Source: Leptotrichia sp. oral taxon 212 (GTDB lineage: Bacteria > Fusobacteriota > Fusobacteriia > Fusobacteriales > Leptotrichiaceae). Taken from it: a DNA stretch of 64,000 nucleotides. Location: assembly GCF_001274535.1 (NCBI RefSeq), contig NZ_CP012410.1, positions 1,337,126 through 1,401,125 on the forward strand, read 5' to 3'. Positions 53,301 through 62,100 of this stretch are shown piece after piece; the first letter of the stretch is position 1, and every line of letters starts with the position of its first letter. The notes beneath the pieces were generated by a model. The model searched no databases and was not told the DNA's origin. It was given only the letters and a program-made list of their open reading frames with translations. A program made the translations under genes and the position numbers.

Positions 53301-55305
53301 TTCCATTTACATTAATTTTTCCTTCATTTTCAAATGCTGCCGTTGCTGAATAGACACCCATATTATCTCCAGCTGTACTATCAATTGTAATAGTACCTTT
53401 ATTTGACATATTTGTTGCATTAGCATTTCCAACTCTTATACCCATACTTTTTGTAGCTGTACCTGAAACAAAAATATTCCCAGCTGTTTCATTCACTATA
53501 TTTGAATTAACTTCAGAGTAAAGTCCAAAGGAATTATCTCCTTTTATTGTAATGGTTCCTGTATTAATTGCTCCACCAGGAAGTTGGGCAAGTAAAGTAA
53601 TTCCTCCTGACTTAATTCCATTTAATGTTATAGAACCCTTGTTTTCAAATTTAGAATCTGAACCTATTGGAACTGCTGTTCTCGAAACTACCATTCCATG
53701 GCTGCTAGCATTATTCATTTCAATTTCTGCACCAACTTCATTAATAGCTGTCATATGCCAACTTGCAGTATTACTTTCTCCAGAAAAATCACTAGTTGCA
53801 AATCCTGCTGAATTTTCTCCTCCCATAACTATTTTTTTCTTATTTACTAATGTATGGTAATTTTTTGTAGTAGCATTTTCAGATGTAAATAAAAGTGCTA
53901 CCTGATTATTATTTTTCCCTTCAATAAGCCCATTATTTGTTCCTTTTGTTATCATTGTTCCTGTATGAGTATCTGGTTGTACTTCTATTCCGGCCGTATT
54001 TGGAGCTTCAAGATATATTTTTCCATTATTTGTAAAAGTAAAATTCGGATTAGGGAGACCACCCTTAGCTACAGGTCTTCCTGGATCTAGTGTTATCGCT
54101 CTTTTTCGAGCTACATCAACATACATTACTGTATTTTCAGTTGCTGTAAAATCACCACTATTATCTATATATTCTGCTATTGCAGATTGTTTACCTAAAG
54201 GGCCTGGAGTAGCTGTGGATAAACGATAAACTCCATCTAAATTTTTATTTTCATTCATTGTAAAGTTCTGTGCATTTCCATAAGCATTTAGTGATGGTAC
54301 TGTAAAAGATATTGGATTTACTGTTATCGTTGGCGGAGTAACAGTTGGTGTCTCAGGAGATGATACACTTATCGCACTAACCTTCGATATCGGAGGAATA
54401 TTTATTGGTGACAGGCTAATTTCCGGATTAGGTGCCTCTATTGATATTCCCAGTTGCGGTGCATTTACAGTCAGCTGCACTGCTGGTGGTGTCAATGTAA
54501 TATTCATACTTGGTGCCGTAGCTTCTTCAGGAGCTTCAGGTGTTCCCGGTGTTTCTACATTTATAGTTACAGGTTTCACTGTAGGAAATGTTATATTCGT
54601 AGCTTCCAGCGGTGAATTCACATTAAGATTTACTTCAGGTTTTACTATCTGTCTAGGTGTATCTATCTGTGGTGTCAGCACAATTTCTTCCTTTTCAACT
54701 GATTTTGGTCTTACACTTGCCATTATCTGAATTTCAACTTCAGGTTCATTTATATTATTTAAATTGGCAAAACCATAATTTGGAGTTTTTCCTGAAGAAT
54801 AAAACAGATTGTATCCGTTATTTTGATTAAGAACACCTGGTAAATATCTTCCTTCTATCAGCAGATTTCTTTCACTCCAGTTTCCTCTTATATATTGTCC
54901 TTCATATCCTCCGTACATTGCTTCCCTGTCTCCATAACCTTCAGAAACAATATTTGCATTAGAAAAAAAGTTCATACCAAATTGCCATGAACTCCAAGGT
55001 GATTTTATAATCTGATCTCCCTGTTCCATTAATTGAATCAGCTCTAAGTTTGCACCTCTGATATACATCTTATTTCGATTTCTCATTTTTTTCAGCATAG
55101 ATTGAGTTTCATCAACAGTATTATTTAAATTATCATCATTATTCTTGTCATTTGCCTTCACTTTCCCGGTATTTGACAAAAGCACTCCTGTAGTTACACC
55201 CATTGCTCCTACTATAAACATTAAGTTTCTCGAATATCTGAATGCTTTGGAATTTCTCATTATTGATTTCGATTTCTTTTCTGAATTTTTAACTTCATTA
55301 CTCAT
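44344..55305 (-). CDS. Giant type V autotransporter (3653 aa)
   Basis: Surface protein of the fusobacterial autotransporter class. Residues 1-51 form an extended signal peptide with a hydrophobic core (about 27-46) and likely cleavage near VKA-ND. Residues about 55-185 resemble the N-terminal domain of Leptotrichia autotransporters. Residues about 190-350 are Pro-punctuated beta strands. Residues about 390-3250 form a passenger of degenerate 20-24-residue repeats (SAGIYxxN..VTNxGxI), expected to fold as a beta-helix. Residues about 3250-3370 are a linker/autochaperone region with GLSNFGVYVDTLGRTKP. The last about 285 residues are the beta-barrel, ending GFRVIY. The start ATG has GAGGAG 5-6 nt upstream. 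It may serve adhesion or co-aggregation; this is inferred from the class. Confidence 0.92.
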   Translation of the reverse strand: MSNEVKNSEKKSKSIMRNSKAFRYSRNLMFIVGAMGVTTGVLLSNTGKVKANDKNNDDNLNNTVDETQSMLKKMRNRNKMYIRGANLELIQLMEQGDQIIKSPWSSWQFGMNFFSNANIVSEGYGDREAMYGGYEGQYIRGNWSERNLLIEGRYLPGVLNQNNGYNLFYSSGKTPNYGFANLNNINEPEVEIQIMASVRPKSVEKEEIVLTPQIDTPRQIVKPEVNLNVNSPLEATNITFPTVKPVTINVETPGTPEAPEEATAPSMNITLTPPAVQLTVNAPQLGISIEAPNPEISLSPINIPPISKVSAISVSSPETPTVTPPTITVNPISFTVPSLNAYGNAQNFTMNENKNLDGVYRLSTATPGPLGKQSAIAEYIDNSGDFTATENTVMYVDVARKRAITLDPGRPVAKGGLPNPNFTFTNNGKIYLEAPNTAGIEVQPDTHTGTMITKGTNNGLIEGKNNNQVALLFTSENATTKNYHTLVNKKKIVMGGENSAGFATSDFSGESNTASWHMTAINEVGAEIEMNNASSHGMVVSRTAVPIGSDSKFENKGSITLNGIKSGGITLLAQLPGGAINTGTITIKGDNSFGLYSEVNSNIVNETAGNIFVSGTATKSMGIRVGNANATNMSNKGTITIDSTAGDNMGVYSATAAFENEGKINVNGNKNIGMYFTGTTGTNKNNGTITVAGTNGYGVMLGNSAIFENTKNINATGATSMGVYTENSTVTNATGATISSSLHHGVVQKGGTLTNDGNISTAAGGKAGLYSENGTFVHSGGVISSTNGGIALFNSNSNGTVSAEINVGNSTATHTGIGVYSDGTGKTTFNTGAKLVLGEKTVGLYSANASNFENVFEINSLEASIGKSSVLAYFGASTAPANNTVNLTNATLGNLKVSSMGENSAVFYGDTGTTVNVNDTIDITTSGKFTNIHDTAQFLVTNGGNANIASGKTLTSNLKTTISALKSDGGTRGNALNEGTLALTGKDGAIGIYLNGSDGTNATGAAITTANQNSIGMHGENSSILSNLGSITSSGNTSIGMSAVNSTVTNAASGVLTMNGSGSAGIYGTTDSEISNLGNITVKSDGSAGIYANNSNVTNSLNITAEKGTSAGIYAIASKAKDIKNLGTINVGLATTPASEEKGVGIYAGLTGGSGVLNVLNDTGKNININIKNSVGIYAKNGTGTKTDVDAVNKGIITSSDVAGVAGMMLENSIGKNDAGATITIGGIGSAGMFGKLGSEITNKGTIQATNTGIASASAGMLADSGKAINESIITMNGGGSAGLLGKNNATVTNASPNGVITTKKEKSAGIYAENSLPLNEGKITVEGKESAGIFTKNTDAVSRDIINSGTIELIGGAGLMQSAGMYAEIGGSATGITTLENKKSILVGQEKSAGIYIKNFADISKGIAKNTGHPNGVIDLNAGETVGILVDNATGINESVINVNKGSSAGMFGNNGSEITNKKNINVSHENSAGMYTVNSNATNTVNGVITITGSTGAATGSAGMFGKLSGATGYKTLNEGIINLNSVTKNVGIYGEVDAGATGVLTLENNNKININSGSTSSVGIIAENNSGSAGNLLVNNTANGIITGDEASSIGILAGKSEVTNAGKILMNKDGSVGIYGKNESKVENSKLIEISGNKSAGIFLENSDAFNLAGGQINVKGGVSTGSETSAGIYGIFTSGAHTIKNEGTVTIENIAGKDGSAGIYGNLTGGTLNIINDSIVNANMNKSIGIYAKNTQSVNNLTVTNNGQIGLNNTGTTGIFADKSKVTNKAGINLSNSAISSIGIFGQNGADVENAATGNIDVAGTAGTATKSSGIYVSGSGTKGTNLGNINLNGESSNGMVASGGANAINNNKITGTVQNVIGMYGTGTGTKVTNSKEITLSGKTSTGIFTKNGAEGVNDLAGTIDLTGEKSVGMFGMTDSTAPASAINLKNIGTINLNSETSTGIFASNANTAINNSAISNTGTINLNKAKTVGIYTPKSDVTSVGKINFADAAESSVGVYLTDLAEADTSTGAIDLGTKSQNRVAYYVKDTGVLKGSNIGTVKGYGVGVYLDNGTLNGTTPALNYKNNSNTGDGIIGLLLKGNTNISAYTAGITVGNTVGSNYAIGIYSDAQGTAGTPKVINTAITTGKNGIGLFAENGSKIKYTGNMTIGDGTTAGTAVYIGNTGSGGEGTAPSEVTLEGGAHITLNGENGVGVIATKGSTINFKNTSTIELKGQGVGIYGQEGAIIHDNGGSFITNGYSAERIRITEGIANTTANVTLETGNVLSHVINGEAGIASGVTVDAAAGSQKIIGLMADGNKNDSKTGITWNYPGYDAVNNGTLDLSNATESTAMYLESSRGKNAGTIKTGDKSTGIYGIYKATTPKFSGHPVGYINKSTILNDSGASISVGNSSAAIYSVSTDKVENKGNISGGDKSVGIYATNTKTDSLGNIEFIDKTIDVSNAGDITLGNGTAGIYIKPGTGTTGVSTVVNTGNVTVGDSILDASGNSVNPAVGIYVEKSNLTTSGNITVGNKGFGLYGSNSTINVNGGNINFSNNGSLAYLENSKMNYNVAGTLNSTSEPLLFINNSEVVMNGNDINVSANGTGAYITGNSKFTGWGSMSLNVSSVGIYTENSSIEAEGNFITSSFDKAKGIVARNSNVKNNSALYFSGNESIGIYSNNQSGLLKTVENNGNINISGKKSMGAYLEGNSDQLFINRGTLNVDITTDSDKNNSTVGIYAKDGSKIDIVNESALDVKDKSFGIYSLSNTGSVTTTATSSLNVSDQAIGIYKKGGSVNLGGTVNVASHTAPGLNTEPAAVYATGGVNVNDTTSNFNIGNKSYGVILNNRGTAANTYVNSAGSNVILGNESTFIYSDGNASIVNNANINGLTNDGITAIYVKNGGEVTNNGRIDLSQGKGNLGILVTGTGSRAINNTSGVINVGRTNVDDPNNIIYGIGIAATNGGYSENRGNITVMGNNSIGMYGDGRGTVMKNSGNIYLNADSASSSNKIQTMIGVFADNGATFINEAGGVIKSGSYSSNPNVNGVIGVALLNGSTLINHGTIDIDASRSYGVLIRGTDNAKPVIKNYGNITISGLSSYGVKYSKAQGTTGTDLPEKTEAENNPSAVLGEINGSTGTINASNGAKQYRAAQDISKNVGGVGIVTLPDGTLAIQRDGVLLRDDQVEEINYPVNNNIGLSNFGVYVDTLGRTKPINLSGATSLAVESDLIIGTEFSERTNSKNVIIGDKILKPFLDQVKTGIFTFTPYSGSLTWLATPQVNPATGEIEKVLMTKIPYTAFVPRKDNLYNFTDGLEQRYDMNTLDSNEKRLMDKINSIGNNEKILLAQAFDEMSGHQYANTHQRLYNTGKMLDKEFTYLQNEWENKSKNSNKIKVFGMKEKFETKSAGVKDYTSNSYGVAYVHEDETIKLGNSTGWYAGAVNNKFKFKDIGQSKEDTVMLKLGAFKSTAFDHNGSLKWTVSGEGFISESRMNRRFLVVDEIFNAKSEYYAYGAAVKNEISKEFRTSERTSIRPYGSLKLEYGKVGNIKEKTGEVRLEVKENDYYSVVPEVGVEFKYRQPFAVKSIFTASLDLGYENELGNVLDSGNKVRVGYTTADWFNIRGEKKNHKGNFKANLNFGLENSRMGLTLNTGYDSTGKNIKGGVGFRVIY

Positions 55306-55687
55306 ATTATTACTCCTCTACTGTTAATTTTTTCATTATAGTAATAAACCCTGTATTTTAATATGCTGAAAAACTGTTAAACTTATGCTGATACTTTCAT
55401 TAAATTTTAAAACAGGTAAACTATAATATATTTAATTTTATTATTTTCTTCCACCTTATAATTAAATTAGTTTTATTTTAATAATACCATTTTTTTTGCT
55501 TTTTTTCAATCTTTATTTTCTCTAACATAATTTTTTTCAACATTATTTCCACATAAAAAAAGGATGGTTATAAACAAAAAAAAGGAAATCTCAAAATACC
55601 ATCTTAAATATCTTTATTTTGAATTCCCTTATCTTTATGTCAAATAAATTATTAATTTATGCTTGAATATATTTATTGATAATTTGA
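55306..55687. other. 382-bp intergenic region before the giant autotransporter
   Basis: Contains the autotransporter promoter region: a TATAAT (minus strand, 55335-55340) with no clear -35, and an AT-rich stretch to 55560. The PspC terminator is at 55576-55630. No ORF or operator palindrome was seen. Confidence 0.5.
55576..55630 (-). terminator. Terminator after the PspC gene
   Basis: AAGGAAATCTCAAAATA (55582-55598) mirrors TTATTTTGAATTCCCTT (55614-55630), allowing mismatches. On the minus strand it is followed by TTTTTTTGTTT. Confidence 0.7.
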
Positions 55688-55876
55688 CTATTCACCTTCA
55701 GGCAACATAAATCCTGCTATAAGATATGCTATTGCTAATGATCCTCCTGTGATAACAGTAAGTACAACAGCTGCAATTCTCACTAAATTTGAATCTTTTT
55801 CTGCATATTTTGCAAGTCCACCACATACTCCCATGATTTTTTTATCAGAAACTGATTTTGTAAGCTTTTTTTCCAT
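55688..55876 (-). CDS. Small PspC-domain membrane protein
   Basis: The 62-residue protein has the PspC motif KKIMGVCGGLAKYAEKDSNLVRIAAVV, with a single membrane span about 35-58 (AVVLTVITGGSLAIAYLIAGFML). PspC-type proteins sense membrane or secretin stress. The start is set at the second ATG, 9 nt after AGGAGG; the first ATG touches the ribosome site itself. It is squeezed between the two giant autotransporter genes, each with its own terminator, which fits a possible envelope-stress role but is only suggestive. Confidence 0.85.
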   Translation of the reverse strand: MEKKLTKSVSDKKIMGVCGGLAKYAEKDSNLVRIAAVVLTVITGGSLAIAYLIAGFMLPEGE

Positions 55877-56084
55877 GATTTCCATCCTCCTAATATATAT
55901 TATTTATAAACAAATTGTTTAATACAGTTAATACCCCATTTTTCTAATTAATCCATTTTTTAAGCTTTTTAATTATATCATACACTTTTACACAATGTAA
56001 ACCTTTTTAAGTCGATATAACCTTACAAAAAGAATAAACTATGCTTTATAAAATGATTTTCTTATCGTTTTCATAGAATCATAA

Positions 56085-56137
56085 AGAAGGAAACTGTCTT
56101 TTAGTATCAAGATACTGCATAGACAGTTCCATCTTCT
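56085..56137 (-). terminator. Hairpin following the second autotransporter
   Basis: AGAAGGAAACTGTC (56085-56098) mirrors GACAGTTCC..CTTCT (56122-56137); an inner AGTATC/GATACT stem closes it. T content on the minus strand is modest (TTTCCTTCTTT). It lies 12 bp past the stop. Confidence 0.65.
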
Positions 56138-56148
56138 AATTACATTTT

Positions 56149-59100
56149 TTAATAAATAACTCTAATTCCTATTCCTCCCCTTAAATTATCTCCTTTTGTA
56201 TCATATCCCCCGTTCAAAGTAAATCCTACTCTCTTATTTTCTATTCCCAGATTTAAATCTGCCTTGAAATTTCCTTTTCTATCATCTTTTTCCCCTCGTA
56301 TGTTAAACCATTCTGCATCTGTAAATGCCACTCTTCCTTTATTGTCAACATCTCCTATTTTTCCCAGTTCATTTTCATATCCTAATCCAACTGTTGCTGT
56401 AAAGATAGTTTTTACAGCTATTGGCTGTTTATATTTGAATTCTATACCGGCTTCAGGTTTTATTGAATAATAGTCGTTTCCTTTTATGTCCAGTCTTACT
56501 TCTCCTGTTTTTTCCTTTATCGTGCTGAAAGTTCCATATTCAACCTTTAAACTTCCATATGGTCTGATGCTTGTTCTTTCACTTATTCTGAATTCTTTAC
56601 TCAGCTCATTTTTTACTGCCACACCATATGAATTATATGATGACTTTGCATTGAAGATTTCGTCTACTACAAGGTATTTTCTATGCATATCACTTCTAGC
56701 CGCATAACCTTCTCCTGAAACTGTCCATTGGAGACTTCCATTATGATCTGATGCCGGAGACATAGTTTTAAAGACTCCCAGTTTCACCATAGTTGTATCT
56801 TCTTTTGACCCGCCGATATCTTTAAATTTGAATTTATTATTTACAGCTCCTGCATACCATCCTGAACTGTTTCCAAGTTTTACAGCTTCATTTTCATGAG
56901 TATAGGCAACTCCATAGGCATTACTTGTGTAGTCTATTATTCCTGCAGTATCTGTTTTATACTCATCCTTCATTCCAAATACTTTTATTTTGTTAGACTG
57001 CTTTGAAGTATTTTCCCATTCTTTTCTCAGATAACCGAATTCCTTATCCAGTACTTTTCCCGTAGAATTTAGTCTTTGCTGTACATTTCCATACTGGTGT
57101 CCCATCATTTCATCAAATGCCTGTGCCAGAAGAACCTGTTCATTGTTTCCAATGCTGTTCAATTTGTCAAATAATGCTTTTTCCTGAGATCCAAGTTCAT
57201 TCATGCTATATCTCTGTTCCAGTCCGTCAGCAAAGTTAAAGGAATTATCCTTCTTTGGAACAAAAGCAGTATAAGGTATTTTTGCCATTACAATTTTTTC
57301 AATCTTTCCTGTCTGGAGATTCACCTGCGGTGTTGCCATCCATGTAAGGGAAGCTGAATAAGGAGTAAAATTAAATATTCCTGTATTTGTCTGGTCAAGG
57401 AACGGTTTCATAATTTTATCTCCTAAAATAACATTTTTAGAGTTTGTTTTTACTGTAAATTCCGTACCTATTATCAGGTCACTGTCTATATCTGGAGCTG
57501 TTATTCCTTCCAGTGATATAGGTTTTGTTCTTCCCAATGTATCAACATATATTCCGAAATTTGACAATCCTATGTTAGGCGAAACTTCGTAATCCAGTAT
57601 TTCCATTTCTGAATCTCCTATTACGACTCCGTTTCTTTTTACTACAAGTTTTCCATTATGCATTTCAACAATTTCAGTATTTTCAACTGCTTTATTTATA
57701 TCAGTTCCACTGTTAAACAGTCTTGCTCCGTCTGAGGCATTAATACTTCCACCGCTTCCATTTATCATGTTGATAACTGCATCCTGTCCTATATGTCTTA
57801 TGTCTTCCCTTTCAGGTAAAGCCTGTCCGTTACTTCCAATAGTATTTCTATATTTTACACCATAGGATTTTTTACCTCTTATTGTAATTGTACCGTAATT
57901 TTTAATTATGGATTTATTATTTTCAGTACCTACAATCAATGCTCCGTAGCTTCTATCTGCATCAATATCAATTATCCCATGATTTTCAAGCGTACTTCCA
58001 TTCAGCACAGCTACTCCTATAAGTCCGCTTACATTATCATTTCCTGAATAAGATCCTGATTTTATAACTCCACCGGCTTCATTTACAAATTTAGCTCCTT
58101 CGTCTATAAATACTCCTGTCATAGTAGAAATTTTATTTGCAGCTGTTGCAGAAGATCCGTCAAGATATATTGTTCCCGAATTTCTCAGTTCCGTTCCTGC
58201 ACCTTTTCCATACATTCCCAGACTTAAATCTCCGCTTACATGTATATTTCCTCTGTTTTCTATTTTTGCTCCTCTGTCTGCAACCATTCCTATACCATAT
58301 ATGATGTTGTCCTTATCAGAGTTATCAGTTCCACCAATTTTTACTGTTCCTTCATTCACTCCATATGAACCTGTTCCTGTTGCATAAATTCCAAGATTTC
58401 CTATTCCTGTGCTCAGGTCAATATTTCCCTTGTTATTTATATATCCTCCATTTTTAGAATAAATTGCTATTATTTTATTATTTGGTGAAGTTATATTTCC
58501 ATTGTTTACTATTTCAGCCTTTCCATCTGAATACAGATAAGTGGATTCTTCTCCTAAAGTTATTGAAGTTCCTGCAGAATTAACATATCTGTTTGTATTC
58601 ATTCCCGGATTACTTAAAATTACACCATATGATTTATTTCCTACATTTACAGTATTAGCATTATTTACTATACTTACTCCATCTATTCCATAAACTCCTA
58701 CTGGCTCACTGTCGTTTGCAGAAGAAATATGGTCAGCTACATTAACTGTTCCACCAAGATTTACAGTACCTCCCTTTTTATATATTCCTATTCCTTCATC
58801 TGAAACATTTAATAACGCTGTATTTGTTGCAGTTACATTTCCATCACTTATCGAATATATACCTACAGATTTTTTACCTACATTAACCTGTCCTTCATTA
58901 ATTATGTTTACAGTTGCTCCATCCTTGGCGTATATCCCTATTGTAGAGTTATTTCTGTCAGGTTCTGTCGTTTCATGGACTGTTATATTACCTCTGTTAT
59001 TAACTGTCTGACCCGAATTTCCTTCCAAATATATTCCTACTGTTTTCTTACCTGAAATTTCTATATTTCCTGAATTATCAATATTTTTAAGTGTTCCTGA

Positions 59101-62100
59101 AGTATTTCCCGAGTAAATTCCTAATGACTCTTCTCCTGCCATCTTTATTGAAGCACTGTTTCTAATATTTGAATTTACCCCTATAATTCCTCTGGATTTC
59201 TGTAAAGTTCCCTCTATAAGAGTCCCTTCCGATACTAAACTTGAATTATTTCCATATATTCCTACAGATTTCTGTCCAAGAGTTATCCTGTTCCAGTTTT
59301 TAAATTCCGAATTTCCGCTCATATAAGCTGCTACACCGTTATCAGATACATTGATATCATTCTGTGCCATTGTCACCTTACTGTTATTTATAAATAGCAG
59401 AGGATCCGAATATGTCTGCAATGTACCACCTATATTATAATTTAATATGGAATTTTCCATATAGGCAAGGCTTCCATCATTGGAATAATCAATATTTCCT
59501 GAATTTATATTCATAGTGGAATTACTTCCAAACAGTACCATTCCTTTATTACCTACTGTTATATTTCCAGTAGATGTAACATTGGATTTTTCAGTATATA
59601 TTCCCACAGAAGAATTTTCTGCCACTCCTGAAGCATTAAAAATAGTATCTCCTATAGTTATATTTCCACTATTTACAACATTTGAACTGTTTACAGAAGA
59701 GGAATCAGCCTTTACATATATACCTGCAGATCCGTTTCCTAATGTTATATCCCCTGAATTAATTATATCTGCTGAAATATCCCTTACTATATTAGCACCA
59801 TTTTCTGTCCTGAAATTTGTCGCATAAATTCCTACTGACTTATCTTTTCCAATAACTGAACCCTTATTTTCCACCTTTTCAAATCCTACAGAATATATAC
59901 CTGCAGAAACATTTCCAACTTCTACATTTTTTCCTGTATCATTTAAAATTACAGATTTATTAGGTGTAACACCATCAAATTTCGATGTTCCGCTTTTATA
60001 TACTCCGTAAATTCCTGTAGAATTATCTCCAACCTTAATTTCACCACTATTTTTACCTCTTGCAGATTCCAGATACATACCTGTTGCCGATGTTGAATTT
60101 GTGAAATCAATTGTACCAAGATTTATTGTATCATAGTTATTTTCAGGATTTGAAGTATCTTTATAAAGCCAATTTACTGTAGTATCATTATCATCCCTGT
60201 TTCCTTCTGCTAAAAGTCCGATAACATTTTGTGAAGTTGGCGTTGAATTAACAGTTACACCTGTTTCAATTACAGCTTCTCCATTTATAACGTGAGTCAA
60301 TACATTTCCTGTTGTTAATGTCGTATTTGCAATAGTTCTTGAAATACCTCCCGTAATTCTTATTCTTTCAGCAGAATGTCCGTTATTATTAAAAGTTCCT
60401 CCATTATCATTAATAATGGCACCTTTCTGACCAAACAGTCCGACTCCTGAACCTTGTAATTCTATAACCGATCCGGTATCAAAGTTTACTGTGGCATTTT
60501 TAGTAACTATAGCACCTACCCCATTTTCACCTTTCAATACAATATTTGCACCGCTTCCTATTGTTACTTTAGAAGGATTTGTTCCATTATTGTTTCCTAT
60601 GTAGATAGCTGTTCCTGCTTTAACTCCATTTCCTATTGCCATTTGTCCCGTATAATTTATATTACTTCCGTTTTCAGCAAAAAGCCCTACTCCATTTTCT
60701 CCTGTTTCAAGAGCTGCACTTATATTCTTAGCTGTTCCTGAAGTACCTTGTGCATCAGCATACATTGCAATTGCATAATTTGTACCTGCTGTGTTTCCCA
60801 CTTTAATTTTACGTGTATATCCTGATATATTTGTATTTCCTTTTAATAATAATCCTATAATACCGTTTCCACTATTTCCAGTTACTGTATAATCAAGCGT
60901 AGGACTTGAAGCATCAAGTGTTCCTCCGTCAAGATAAACTCCCACTCCATATCCTTTTATGCTTCCTATGTCTGTTCCTGTTATTTTTCCTGTATCTTTT
61001 ACATAATAGGCAACCTGATTCTGGGAAACGCTGTTCAGATCTATATTTCCAGTTGAAGTATCAGCTTCCGCCAGATCAGTCAGATATACTGCCACTGATG
61101 AATTTGCATCATCGCTCAAAGCTATTTTTCCTACATTTGTAATTTTAGATTTTGGAGTAAAAATTCCGACTGTCTGTTTTTTATTAAGATTAATAGTTCC
61201 TGTATTAGATATTACTGAATTATTTATGGCACTGTTTCCATTTTTTGCAAATATCCCTACTGAATCTTCCGAATTTAAATTTATAGTTCCTGTATTGGAA
61301 AGATTTATCGTATCAGTTGTATTATCTGTTATTCCATACATTCCAACAGATTTTTTTGAACCGTTTTCAGTTTCAAGATTTATAGTTCCTGTATTTTTAG
61401 CAACTGTACTGTTTTTAGCAAATATTCCTGTCGAATTATTTCCTTTAAGTGTAATTACACCATTAGAAGCATTTTCAACTGTACTTCCGTTTCCATATAT
61501 TCCTATTACTGAATCATTATTTCCTGTTATATTACCTGAATTCAGGGCATTTGCTCCACCTGTTGCAGATATTCCTGTAGTAGCCTTACCATTCAGAAGT
61601 ATATTTCCTTCATTTGTTCCTTTAGTTCCTGAACCGTCAATATATATTCCTGCAGATTTACTGTCAGTTCCTGCAACATCTGATAAAGTTACAGTTCCCG
61701 CTGATGTATTTCTTACTTCCGAACCGTTCTTACCAAATATTCCTGTTGATTCTGCACCCTTAATGTCTATTGTTTTACTATTTTCAGCTACAGCATTGTC
61801 TGCAAATATTCCAACAGCCTTATTTTTATTACCTGTTATAGTATCATTATTTACTGCCTTTAACTTAGTCTTATCAGATGTATTATTTTTTATATACATT
61901 CCAAGGGAATTTTCCATATCTATATTAATTGTCTTGCTATTAGCCAATGTTGCTGTACCTGTAGCAGTATTTTCCAGCTGACCATACATTCCTATACTTT
62001 GACTGTCAGAAGATGCTGCCGATGAAATTGATATATTTCCACTATTTTCCAATGTATAGTTTCCTGCATCTGAATATTTTCCAAACATTCCTGCCGAACT

